Counted from the stretch's first letter, positions 1-5,642 are shown. The stretch: 11,359 nt of DNA from an uncultured Actinomycetes bacterium (GCA_903928615.1 CAIYRJ010000249.1:1-11359), one strand, 5' to 3'. Made by a program: numbers and translations. The notes: generated by a model not told the origin, from the letters alone.

Positions 1-1030
1 CGCGGATCTCGTGCCGGTCGGCCGCCGAGCGCGCACGGGCTGCCACCAGCGCATCGGCCGCGCGTGCGGCGAGCCCCTCGGGGTCGGGTGCGCCGGCGTC
101 GGCGAGCAGCGCGGCGAGCGAAGTGGGCGGGGCGTCCCCGCCACCCGGCTGCGGGTGCACGCGGTTCACCACCACCGCGCCCAGCGGGTAGCGGTCATCG
201 CGCAGGCGACACCAGAGCGCGATGGCCTCGCCGGCGGGCTCGGGACGCGGTCCGGTGACCACGACGAACCGCGAGGAGTCGGACGCCAGCAGGAACCTCA
301 CGGCCGACGCGCGCTCGCTGAAGCCCTCGTACATGCCGTCGAACGACTGCAGGAACTCCGAGATGTCGGTGAGCAGCTGGGCGCCCGTGAGCCGCTCCAC
401 CACCGACATCACCATGTGGCCGCCGGCCTGCAGCGCGCGCCACCCGCTGCGCCCCACGCCGCCGCGGGGGCCGAGCAGCAGCCGCAGTCCGCGGCCCTCG
501 ACGAAGCGCGTCATGCGCTCCGGGGCGTCGAGGAAGTCCAGGGCGTTCCGCGCAGGCGGGGTGTCCAGCACCACGGCGTCGTAGTCGCCGGAGTCCACCA
601 GCTCGTGCAGCCGCTCCACGGCCATGAACTCCTGCGCCCCGGCCACCGCCGTCGAGAGGTGGCGGTAGATGCGGTTTCGCAGGATCTTCTCGCGCGCGGC
701 CTCATCGGGGGCCTCGCGCGCCACGAGGCGGTCGAAGGTTGCCTGCGGGTCGAGCTGCAGGGCGTCCAGCGTGCCCTCCATGCGCATGCCGGCGGCCTCC
801 ACGCGCGCCGGGTCCACCCGGTGCGGGGTGTCGCCGAGGTCGTCGATGCCGAGGGCGGTCGCGAGCCTGCGCGCGGGGTCGATGGTCACCACGGCCACGC
901 GCGCCCCGCGCGCGGCGAGCCCGAGCGCCAGCGCCGCCGACACGGTGGTCTTGCCGACGCCACCGGCGCCGGCCACCACCACCACGCGGCGTCCCTCGAG
1001 CATCTCCACGAGGTCGAAGGCGTTGTTCAT
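1..1030 (-). CDS. ArsA/Get3-like P-loop ATPase, variant Walker A (3' partial)
   Basis: This is a SIMIBI-class ATPase of the ArsA/Get3 family, a cytosolic dimeric ATPase. The frame is open from the ATG at 1030 to the left edge (343 codons seen), so the C-terminus is outside the window. Residues 20-29 read AGAGGVGKTT: the P-loop Lys27 is present, but the family's signature lysine (first K of GKGGVGKT) is Ala22. The switch I segment TIDPARR keeps an Asp (Asp51). Switch II is LDTPPARNALDFLDAP (residues 155-170), a form I associate with actinobacterial members. The ATG overlaps the stop of the upstream ATPase gene (ATGA), so the two are probably translationally coupled and made in equal amounts. 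M. tuberculosis has a comparable tandem pair, Rv3679-Rv3680, reported as a Get3-like complex (from memory). Nothing here points to arsenic. The cellular cargo is unknown. Confidence 0.9.
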   Translation of the reverse strand, partial: MNNAFDLVEMLEGRRVVVVAGAGGVGKTTVSAALALGLAARGARVAVVTIDPARRLATALGIDDLGDTPHRVDPARVEAAGMRMEGTLDALQLDPQATFDRLVAREAPDEAAREKILRNRIYRHLSTAVAGAQEFMAVERLHELVDSGDYDAVVLDTPPARNALDFLDAPERMTRFVEGRGLRLLLGPRGGVGRSGWRALQAGGHMVMSVVERLTGAQLLTDISEFLQSFDGMYEGFSERASAVRFLLASDSSRFVVVTGPRPEPAGEAIALWCRLRDDRYPLGAVVVNRVHPQPGGGDAPPTSLAALLADAGAPDPEGLAARAADALVAARARSAADRHEIR

Positions 1031-1977
1031 GCGGCACCCCGGATGGCCGGGTCGCCCATGAGCGCGGCGGAGAGCGCCTCGAGACCGCCGGATCCCGGCG
1101 CGAGGTCGGGCACGTGGGGAAGCACGGCGACCGGCAGCCCGGACTCGCGCGCCAGGCCCTCGACCTCGCGCTCGTCGTGATGGGCCCCGTCCGTCACCGC
1201 GATCGCCGCCGTCGCGGCGGCACGCTCGGCATCGCCGGCGGCCGGGTCGGCCAGCACCGCGCGCAGCGCCTGGGCATCCGCGGGGCTGAAGGGGGAGCGG
1301 CGCACGGCGTTGGCCACGGCGCAGGCCACGGGCATGCCGCGCGCGCGGAGGATCTCCACCGCCTCGATGGCCTCGGTCACCGCGAGGTCCTCGGGCATGG
1401 CCACCACGGCGATGCCGGTGGCGGCCGGGTGGCGCACCACCTTCTCGATCGCCTCGGCCTGGTCGCGGATGGGCCCCGAGCCGGCGAGGTCGCGGGCATT
1501 GCCCGCGGCCTCGAGCAGGGCGATCCCATGGCCCGTGGCCGGGGAGTCCACCACGAGGCGGTCCCACACCGGCGCGCCGTCGCGCACCGTGGTGGCGAGG
1601 TCCCAGATCTTCCCCAGCGTCACGAGCTCGGCGAGGCCCGGTGCCGCCTGGGTCACCTGGTGGAAGGCCCTGCTGCGGGCCATCATCTCGACCAGGGGCT
1701 TCACCCTCAGCTGGATGCTGAGGTACTCCTGGGTGGCGAGCTCGGCATCCACCGTGAGGGCGAAGAGCCCCGGGCGCACCTCCACCGGCTCGTCCAGGGC
1801 CGGTGCCGTGCCGAACAGCGCCTCCGTGCGCGTCTCGGCCCCCACCTCCACCAGCAGCGTGCGATGGCCGGCATCGGCCAGCCCGAGGGCGAGCGCGGCC
1901 GCCACGGCGGTCTTCCCGACGCCTCCCTTGCCGAGCACGAAGACCATGCGGCGGTCGATGAGCGGCGGCCCCTCCAT
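1027..1977 (-). CDS. ArsA/Get3-like P-loop ATPase, canonical Walker A
   Basis: The first of two tandem ArsA/Get3-like ATPases, 316 aa from the ATG at 1977. That start is chosen because the frame is open further upstream (to 2070) but there overlaps the end of the PhzF-family gene, which stops at 1988; a GGTGG stretch lies just ahead of 1977. The deviant Walker A LGKGGVGKT (residues 15-23) has both the signature Lys17 and the P-loop Lys22. Switch II is VVDSPATGHG (142-151), close to the Get3 type. Counting from the P-loop, the position of the switch I catalytic Asp is Gly46 (VEVGAET), so that residue appears lost. The downstream partner keeps this Asp but lacks the signature lysine. Subunits of this family act as dimers with the signature lysine reaching across the interface, so a heterodimer is likely. 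The stop overlaps the partner's start by 4 nt. Confidence 0.92.
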   Translation of the reverse strand: MEGPPLIDRRMVFVLGKGGVGKTAVAAALALGLADAGHRTLLVEVGAETRTEALFGTAPALDEPVEVRPGLFALTVDAELATQEYLSIQLRVKPLVEMMARSRAFHQVTQAAPGLAELVTLGKIWDLATTVRDGAPVWDRLVVDSPATGHGIALLEAAGNARDLAGSGPIRDQAEAIEKVVRHPAATGIAVVAMPEDLAVTEAIEAVEILRARGMPVACAVANAVRRSPFSPADAQALRAVLADPAAGDAERAAATAAIAVTDGAHHDEREVEGLARESGLPVAVLPHVPDLAPGSGGLEALSAALMGDPAIRGAA

Positions 1978-1987
1978 CGCCACCACC

Positions 1988-2860
1988 CTAGCCAGCCAGC
2001 CCCCCGGGTCCGATGGCACCGGTGGCGACGGGTACGACTGCACCACCCACGGTGACCGCCGTGGGGCCATCCGCGCGGATGTCGACCACCACGTCCACGC
2101 GCCCGGGGCGGCCCATGCCGCGCCCCTGCATCACGGTGAGGCGGCCCTGCGGGCCACGCCCGAGCGTGCCGCGCGCGGCGAGGCAGGCACCGAGGGCCGC
2201 GGCGGCGCTGCCGGTGACCGGATCCTCGGGGATCCCGATTGGCGCGGCGAAGTGCCGCACCTCTGCCGTCGGCGATCCCTCCCCGTCACCGTCCGGGCCA
2301 TCGGCGCCCGCCGGCCGGAGCACGTAGGCGCTCACGCCGGCCCATCCCTCCTCCTCGCCGAGCGCACGGAGTCCGTCGTGGTCGGGGGCCAGCACGTCGA
2401 GATCGTGCACCTCGAGCATCGCCTGCGGCAGCCCGGCGTGCCAGATGGGCGCGTCCCCCGCGGCATCCGCGCCCAGCAGGCGCGCGAGGGCCTGGGCATC
2501 CGCGTGCCCCTGCGCAACCGGATGAGGGCGGGTCATGCGTGCCCCGTGGTCGTCGGCCGCCACCACCACCTCGCCACCCGGTGCCACCAGCACGCCCTCA
2601 TCCGTGATCCAGCCGATGCGGCGCAGCACCCAGGCGGTGCCAACCAGCGGGTGGCCGGCCATCGGGATCTCGGCAGTGGGCGTGAAGATGCGCAGGCGCG
2701 GTGGGTGCCCGGGTTCGGCGAAGACGGTCTCGGACACCCCGAACTCCGCGGCCAGCGCCTGCATGCGCGCGGCGGACGGCATGGCATCGGCCGTGGCCAC
2801 CACGAGGGGGTTCCCCGAGAGCGGCCCGGTGGCGAACACGTCGACCCAGTGGAAGTCCAT
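1988..2860 (-). CDS. PhzF-family isomerase/epimerase-like protein
   Basis: A 290-aa protein starting MDFHWVDVFATGPLSGNPL, the usual N-terminus of the PhzF/YddE family (diaminopimelate-epimerase fold, two similar halves). The likely active-site acid is Glu44 in FGVSETVF. Family hallmarks follow: IPMAGHPLVGTA in the first half and PEDPVTGSAAAALG in the second. PhzF proper isomerises dihydro-hydroxyanthranilate in phenazine synthesis, but most relatives have unknown substrates, and no other phenazine gene is visible here. I therefore call the family only. The frame is open further upstream, but ATG 2860 fits the family N-terminus and the divergent gene at 2880; ATG 2881 would add only seven residues. 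It leads the operon with the two ATPases, with 10 bp between its stop and the next start. A functional link to them is only inferred from spacing. Confidence 0.9.
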   Translation of the reverse strand: MDFHWVDVFATGPLSGNPLVVATADAMPSAARMQALAAEFGVSETVFAEPGHPPRLRIFTPTAEIPMAGHPLVGTAWVLRRIGWITDEGVLVAPGGEVVVAADDHGARMTRPHPVAQGHADAQALARLLGADAAGDAPIWHAGLPQAMLEVHDLDVLAPDHDGLRALGEEEGWAGVSAYVLRPAGADGPDGDGEGSPTAEVRHFAAPIGIPEDPVTGSAAAALGACLAARGTLGRGPQGRLTVMQGRGMGRPGRVDVVVDIRADGPTAVTVGGAVVPVATGAIGPGGLAG

Positions 2861-2865
2861 GGCGG

Positions 2866-2871
2866 TAGTGT
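2866..2871 (+). promoter_or_regulatory. Candidate -10 box in the 19-bp divergent start region
   Basis: Only 19 bp separate the start codons of the PhzF-family gene (minus, ATG at 2860) and the membrane protein (plus, ATG at 2880). TAGTGT fits the actinobacterial -10 pattern TANNNT and ends 8 nt before the plus-strand ATG, the spacing expected for a leaderless transcript. Neither gene shows a convincing Shine-Dalgarno sequence here, which fits leaderless initiation. On the minus strand GACACT is a weaker match 6 nt before the phzF ATG. No clear -35 was found. This is pattern reading only. Confidence 0.35.
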
Positions 2872-2879
2872 CCCAGTCC

Positions 2880-3239
2880 ATGGGCTGGGACAGCTGGACC
2901 ATCCTCGGATCGGCGATCGCGCTGGTCGCACTCGTGGCCCTCGGGCTCGCGTACGCCGCCGTGCGCGCCCTGCGGCTCAAGCGACGCGTGGGCGCGAGCT
3001 CTGCGCGCATGTCGCCGATCCTCGCCGGCATCAGCGCGAGCGCGGCGCGCATCGAGGACGGCCTGGCCACGGCCGAGAAGGGCGCGCAGGAACTGGCGGT
3101 CGAGGTGGAGCGCCTGCGGGTGGCGGTGGCCGAGCTGCAGGTGATCAGCAGCCACGCGTTCATCGCGATCAAGGAGATCCGCGGGCCGCTCGGATGGCTG
3201 GCGGGCATCCGGGCTCTCGTCAAGTACCGCGGCCGATAG
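2880..3239 (+). CDS. Small membrane-anchored coiled-coil protein, unknown function
   Basis: A 119-aa protein I do not recognise. Residues about 8-26 (ILGSAIALVALVALGLAYA) form one hydrophobic helix. A basic stretch follows (RALRLKRR), so the N-terminus is probably outside and the rest cytoplasmic. Residues about 45-92 are alanine-, glutamate- and leucine-rich with heptad-like spacing, consistent with a coiled coil. The C-terminus, GPLGWLAGIRALVKYRGR, is hydrophobic and basic and could lie on the membrane. The start could also be ATG 2859, adding seven residues, but that overlaps the phzF start codon; I prefer 2880 for its spacing from TAGTGT. Its stop is 2 nt before the phosphatase start, so the two are probably coupled. 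It resembles FtsB/DivIC in layout (membrane helix then coiled coil), but I see no FtsB-specific motif. Confidence 0.78.
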   Translation: MGWDSWTILGSAIALVALVALGLAYAAVRALRLKRRVGASSARMSPILAGISASAARIEDGLATAEKGAQELAVEVERLRVAVAELQVISSHAFIAIKEIRGPLGWLAGIRALVKYRGR

Positions 3240-3241
3240 CC

Positions 3242-4162
3242 GTGCGCGCAGCCGTCGTCGACGTCGGCTCCAACTCCACGCGCCTGCTGCTGCTCGAGGG
3301 CATCGGGCCGGATGGCGCGGTGGGCGAGAGGGTCACCACCGTCACCGGGCTTCGCAGGGGGGCATCCGCCGACGGCTCGGTGTCGGACGACGCCCTCGCG
3401 CGGCTCGCCGCCTGCCTCGACGACTACGCGTCGCGCATCGCGGCTGCGGGGTCACCGCCGGTGGTGGCCGTCGGGACGTCCGCGGTGCGCGATGCGCCCA
3501 ACCAGGGGGCAATCGCCGCGCTCGTGCACGACCGCCTCGGGGCCCCGCTCAGGGTGGTGGGCGGCAAGGAGGAGGCTGCGCTGGCCTTCGCGGGGGCACG
3601 GCTCGCGCTCGGCGACGCCGATGGCCCGTGCCGGGTGCTCGACATCGGGGGTGGCAGCACGGAGGTGGTGCAGGGGGGAAGCGATGGACCGCGCCACGCC
3701 GTGAGCCTGGCCCTCGGCGTGAACCGCCAGGGGGACCTCATCACGGCCGATCCGCCCCCAGCAGGGGACGTCGCGGCCGTGCGCGAGGCGTCGCGGGGGC
3801 TGGTCTCGGCCGCGGCCGGTGGCTTCCCGGCTGACGGCCCGCTCATCGGCGTGGCCGGGACCGTCACCACTGCCGCGGCGATCCTCAACGGGCGCTACGA
3901 CCCCGACGAGGTGCATGGCACCACGGTGACAGCCGTCCAGGTGGAGGACGTGCTGGGCCGCCTCTGCGCGATGGACGATGCCGCGCGCCGGCGGGTGCCG
4001 GGACTGCACCCGGATCGGGCGAACGTGATCGTGCCCGGGCTGGCGATCCTGCTGGGTGCGCTCGACGCCCTCGGCGCCGACCGCCTCGTGGTCTCGGAGC
4101 GGGACATCCTCGACGGCATCGCGCTGGAGTGGGCGTCGTCGGGCCGCGGGCCAGGCGAATAG
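3242..4162 (+). CDS. ppx: Ppx/GppA-family exopolyphosphatase / (p)ppGpp phosphohydrolase
   Basis: A 306-aa protein of the ASKHA-fold Ppx/GppA family, which releases phosphate from polyphosphate or converts pppGpp to ppGpp. In order, it shows the phosphate-1 motif VDVGSNSTRLLL (6-17), GTSAVRDA, GGKEEAALAFAGA with the likely catalytic glutamate pair, the phosphate-2 motif VLDIGGGSTEV, a glycine/threonine motif VAGTVTTAAAIL and the C-terminal VSERDILDGIA. At about 300 aa it is the short form without the C-terminal HD domain of E. coli Ppx, like the mycobacterial enzymes. The GTG at 3242 is used because the conserved N-terminus starts there, 2 nt after the upstream stop. No separate ribosome site is visible, so translation probably depends on the upstream gene. 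Sequence alone does not separate Ppx from GppA activity. I recall ppx lying next to a tRNA-Leu gene in other actinobacteria; here an 88-aa gene sits between. Confidence 0.93.
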   Translation: MRAAVVDVGSNSTRLLLLEGIGPDGAVGERVTTVTGLRRGASADGSVSDDALARLAACLDDYASRIAAAGSPPVVAVGTSAVRDAPNQGAIAALVHDRLGAPLRVVGGKEEAALAFAGARLALGDADGPCRVLDIGGGSTEVVQGGSDGPRHAVSLALGVNRQGDLITADPPPAGDVAAVREASRGLVSAAAGGFPADGPLIGVAGTVTTAAAILNGRYDPDEVHGTTVTAVQVEDVLGRLCAMDDAARRRVPGLHPDRANVIVPGLAILLGALDALGADRLVVSERDILDGIALEWASSGRGPGE

Positions 4163-4172
4163 ACTCCGGGCG

Positions 4173-4439
4173 ATGGGCACGCAGCCAGCAAACGATCTCG
4201 CGGGCCAGGAGGACGCCGTGCACGCGGTGGACGGCCTCGCGGCTGCACTCGCGCGAACCGAGAACCCCGCCGACGACCGGCGGATGATCTTCTCGAAGGG
4301 CGAGAACACCCGGCACATCCGCTTCGAGCAGGTGCTCGACCGCTGGCCCGTGTTACCCGAGGACTGGGCGCGTCGCGTGGAGGACGCGCGCATCGCCGCG
4401 GTGGACCGCACCCCCGGCGCCGCGACGTTCGGGCGCTGA
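4173..4439 (+). CDS. Unknown 88-aa protein with RWPVL motif; contains a TTA codon
   Basis: Not recognised. The ATG lies 10 nt after the ppx stop, in the same direction, so it is probably co-transcribed. The protein is soluble, with no membrane helix or signal peptide, and ends 20 nt before tRNA-Leu. The centre reads VLDRWPVLPEDWARRVEDAR (54-73). It aligns without gaps to residues 24-43 of the 102-aa protein at 7689-7997, and over the 30 residues starting at His48 I count 14 identities, including RWPVL and the E.WA that follows. Leu61 in this motif is encoded by TTA (4353-4355), the only TTA I found in any gene of the window; the homologous Leu in the 102-aa protein is CTG. No Shine-Dalgarno is obvious ahead of the ATG. 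The shared motif is the main support that this is a real gene. Confidence 0.72.
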   Translation: MGTQPANDLAGQEDAVHAVDGLAAALARTENPADDRRMIFSKGENTRHIRFEQVLDRWPVLPEDWARRVEDARIAAVDRTPGAATFGR

Positions 4440-4459
4440 CCGGGTGCTCGTGACCGCTG

Positions 4460-4543
4460 GCCGGAGTGGCGGAACTGGTAGACGCGGGGGACTTAAAATC
4501 CCCGGCCCCTCGGGGCGTGCGGGTTCGAATCCCGCCTCCGGCT
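4460..4543 (+). tRNA. tRNA-Leu(UAA)
   Basis: Folds as a class II tRNA. Acceptor GCCGGAG (4460-4466) pairs with CTCCGGC (4536-4542). The D-stem is GCG/CGC (4469-4471 with 4483-4485). The anticodon stem GGGGA/TCCCC (4487-4491 with 4499-4503) encloses loop CTTAAAA with anticodon TAA at 4494-4496. A long variable arm GCCC-CTCG-GGGC (4505-4516) and T-arm GCGGG-TTCGAAT-CCCGC (4519-4535) follow. The long variable arm plus UAA anticodon identify leucine, reading UUA, a very rare codon in a genome this GC-rich. The discriminator base is T (4543), where tRNA-Leu normally has A. CCA is not encoded. No promoter is obvious in the 20 bp after the upstream gene, so it may be transcribed with ppx or from a promoter inside the 88-aa gene. 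Confidence 0.96.
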
Positions 4544-4553
4544 CATGCACCTC

Positions 4554-4588
4554 CCGCCAGGCGGACCCGCGGGGGGCCCGCCTGGCGG
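4554..4588. terminator. Strong hairpin between tRNA-Leu and hup (likely bidirectional terminator)
   Basis: CCGCCAGGCGG (4554-4564) is perfectly complementary to CCGCCTGGCGG (4578-4588), an 11-bp stem. After one A-C mismatch (4565/4577) it continues with CCC/GGG (4566-4568 with 4574-4576), leaving a 5-nt loop. It lies 10 bp after the tRNA and 13 bp after the convergent hup stop, the expected place for termination in both directions. There is no T-run on either side, which is common for terminators of GC-rich actinobacteria but means the call rests on position and stem strength. Confidence 0.7.
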
Positions 4589-4601
4589 AGATGACGATCG
4601 G

Positions 4602-4880
4602 CTATCCGGCCACCGAGCGCTTGAGCTGGGCGCCCGCCTGGAAGCGGGGCACCTTGCGCGCCGGGATCTGGATCTTCCTGCCGGGATTGCGGGGGTCAAC
4701 GCCCTCGCGTGCGGCGCGGTGCGACACCGAGAACTTGCCGAAGCCGGAGAACTGCACCTCGTCTCCGGCCTTGAGGGCGAGCTCGAGCTCGTCCAGGACG
4801 GCCTGCACTGCACGGGTCGCCTGGTCGTTGGTGAGGTCGGCTGCACGCGCGACGCGCTTGACGAAGTCGGCCTTGGTCAT
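4602..4880 (-). CDS. hup: HU-type histone-like DNA-binding protein
   Basis: A 92-aa HU/IHF-family protein, a small dimer that bends and compacts DNA. MTKADFVKRVARAADLTNDQ is the N-terminal helical part. FSGFGKFSVSHRAAREGVDP (44-63) and the following RNPGRKIQIPARKVPRF form the beta-arm, with the Arg-Asn-Pro tip (64-66) whose proline intercalates into DNA in characterised HU proteins. It stops soon after the body, so it lacks the long Lys/Ala-rich tail of mycobacterial HupB. GAGGAG (4885-4890 on the minus strand) is a good ribosome-binding site 4 nt before the ATG. It faces the tRNA operon tail to tail across the hairpin at 4554-4588 and is divergent from the 209-aa gene. Confidence 0.97.
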   Translation of the reverse strand: MTKADFVKRVARAADLTNDQATRAVQAVLDELELALKAGDEVQFSGFGKFSVSHRAAREGVDPRNPGRKIQIPARKVPRFQAGAQLKRSVAG

Positions 4881-4900
4881 GGGTCTCCTCGCTTCGGTGA

Positions 4901-4948
4901 CCTCCGGACGGAGGCTGCAGCGATCGCTGCGAAGTGGGGATGACGCTA
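4901..4948 (-). promoter_or_regulatory. hup leader: candidate -10 and two adjacent dyads
   Basis: Reading the minus strand, TAGCGT (4948-4943) fits the TANNNT -10 pattern and would give a leader of about 55 nt for hup. Within that leader lie a 14-bp perfect palindrome GCAGCGATCGCTGC (4917-4930) and a hairpin CCTCC-GGAC-GGAGG (4901-4914), just ahead of the GAGGAG ribosome site. Together they could be an operator or a structured 5' UTR. A 14-bp palindrome can occur by chance in DNA this GC-rich, so position rather than length makes it notable. No -35 element is clear. Confidence 0.35.
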
Positions 4949-5012
4949 CCAACGCACCCGGACGCATCCCCCTCGGGGGCGATGAAAAATGGCTTAGCGC
5001 AGGGGTTTTTGC

Positions 5013-5642
5013 ATGATCGGACGTTCCACCAAGCCCACGATCGAGGTCGAGATCGTGGGCCCCGGGCTCGCCGCCGTGAGGGAGTCACCGGGACGCGGCA
5101 CGGGCCGGCCGCCCGAGGCCGACCGGCTCGACCTCTCGCTGGGCCTCCTCGCATGGGGCGTGCACCGCACGAACGAGGGCGAGGTGCGCGCGGTGGCTGA
5201 TCGCATCCGCGAGCTCGCCTCGGCCGTGGCCGCGAGCGACGACGGCCGCGTGCCCGAGGGCACGGTGCGCGTGGCCACGCGCACCCAGGGCGTGGTGGCG
5301 GTGCAGCTCGGCACGTGGTCGGGCGATCGCGGGCTCACCCGGGTGAAGGCCGAGATCGCCCATTCGTCGGTGGGGCCCGTGCCGCTCATCAAGGGGTCGC
5401 CGTCGCCCGGCATGCTCGTGCTGGCCGGGCTCTGCGCCGTGATGGACGAGTCGGAGCGGTCCGATGCGGCCGGGCGCCTCGCGCTCGCCCTGGCCCTCGA
5501 GGGGCTCATCGCCTGGTACGGCGAGTCGCATCGCATGACCCCGGCGCGCGACGCCGTGAGGTCCGCGCGCTCGCACGCGGTCGACCGGCTGCGATCGGCG
5601 GGGCACGACCTGCCGCCCTGCCTCTGGGATGCCCCGGCCTAG
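5013..5642 (+). CDS. Unknown 209-aa soluble protein
   Basis: I do not recognise this protein. The ATG at 5013 has AGGGG (5001-5005) 7 nt upstream, and no earlier in-frame ATG is credible. There is no signal peptide or clear membrane helix. The N-terminal third has a beta-like segment IEVEIVGPG (10-18) and DRLDLSLGLLAWGVHRTNEG (38-57). A central beta-like stretch is TVRVATRTQGVVAVQLGTW (84-102). Residues 134-170 (MLVLAGLCAVMDESERSDAAG, then an Ala/Leu helix) are mainly helical. The C-terminus PPCLWDAPA holds one of two cysteines (141 and 203). It is divergent from hup across 132 bp, and its TAG stop shares the palindrome CTAG with the acs stop. Codon use matches its neighbours, so it looks native. 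A 10-bp inverted repeat falls within codons 7-16. Confidence 0.82.
   Translation: MIGRSTKPTIEVEIVGPGLAAVRESPGRGTGRPPEADRLDLSLGLLAWGVHRTNEGEVRAVADRIRELASAVAASDDGRVPEGTVRVATRTQGVVAVQLGTWSGDRGLTRVKAEIAHSSVGPVPLIKGSPSPGMLVLAGLCAVMDESERSDAAGRLALALALEGLIAWYGESHRMTPARDAVRSARSHAVDRLRSAGHDLPPCLWDAPA
5033..5060 (+). repeat. Inverted repeat inside the first codons of the 209-aa gene
   Basis: GCCCACGATC (5033-5042) and GATCGTGGGC (5051-5060) are perfectly complementary, with an 8-nt loop GAGGTCGA. The stem starts 20 nt after the first base of the start codon, at the edge of the region an initiating ribosome covers. In mRNA it would be a stable hairpin; in DNA it could be an operator. It also encodes normal-looking protein sequence. 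By rough estimate about one such repeat is expected by chance in a GC-rich window this size. Confidence 0.5.

Noticed and set aside
1..1977. Arsenite efflux operon
   Set aside because: The ATPases resemble ArsA in fold, but there is no ArsB, ArsD, ArsR or ArsC gene and I see no ArsA metal-binding cysteine set; a Get3-like role is more plausible.
11..2055. Long plus-strand open frames rich in His, Arg and Gly (11-1180 and 739-2055)
   Set aside because: They lie antisense to the two ArsA-like ATPases, which have intact family motifs; the composition is that of shadow frames.
1310..4162. A 950-codon plus-strand open frame
   Set aside because: Only its last 306 codons are real (ppx). The rest lies antisense to the ATPase and PhzF-family genes and is open only because stop codons are rare in GC-rich DNA.
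4965..4984. CCCCC-TC-GGGGG hairpin flanked by CATC and GATG, with A-runs near 4985
   Set aside because: Considered as a terminator or operator for the 209-aa gene, but the loop is too short, the outer arms need a bulge, and it lies in a divergent promoter region where no terminator is expected.
4444..5016. A 190-codon plus-strand frame across the tRNA and hup
   Set aside because: It covers a well-folded tRNA, a hairpin and the antisense of hup; the sequence resembles no protein.
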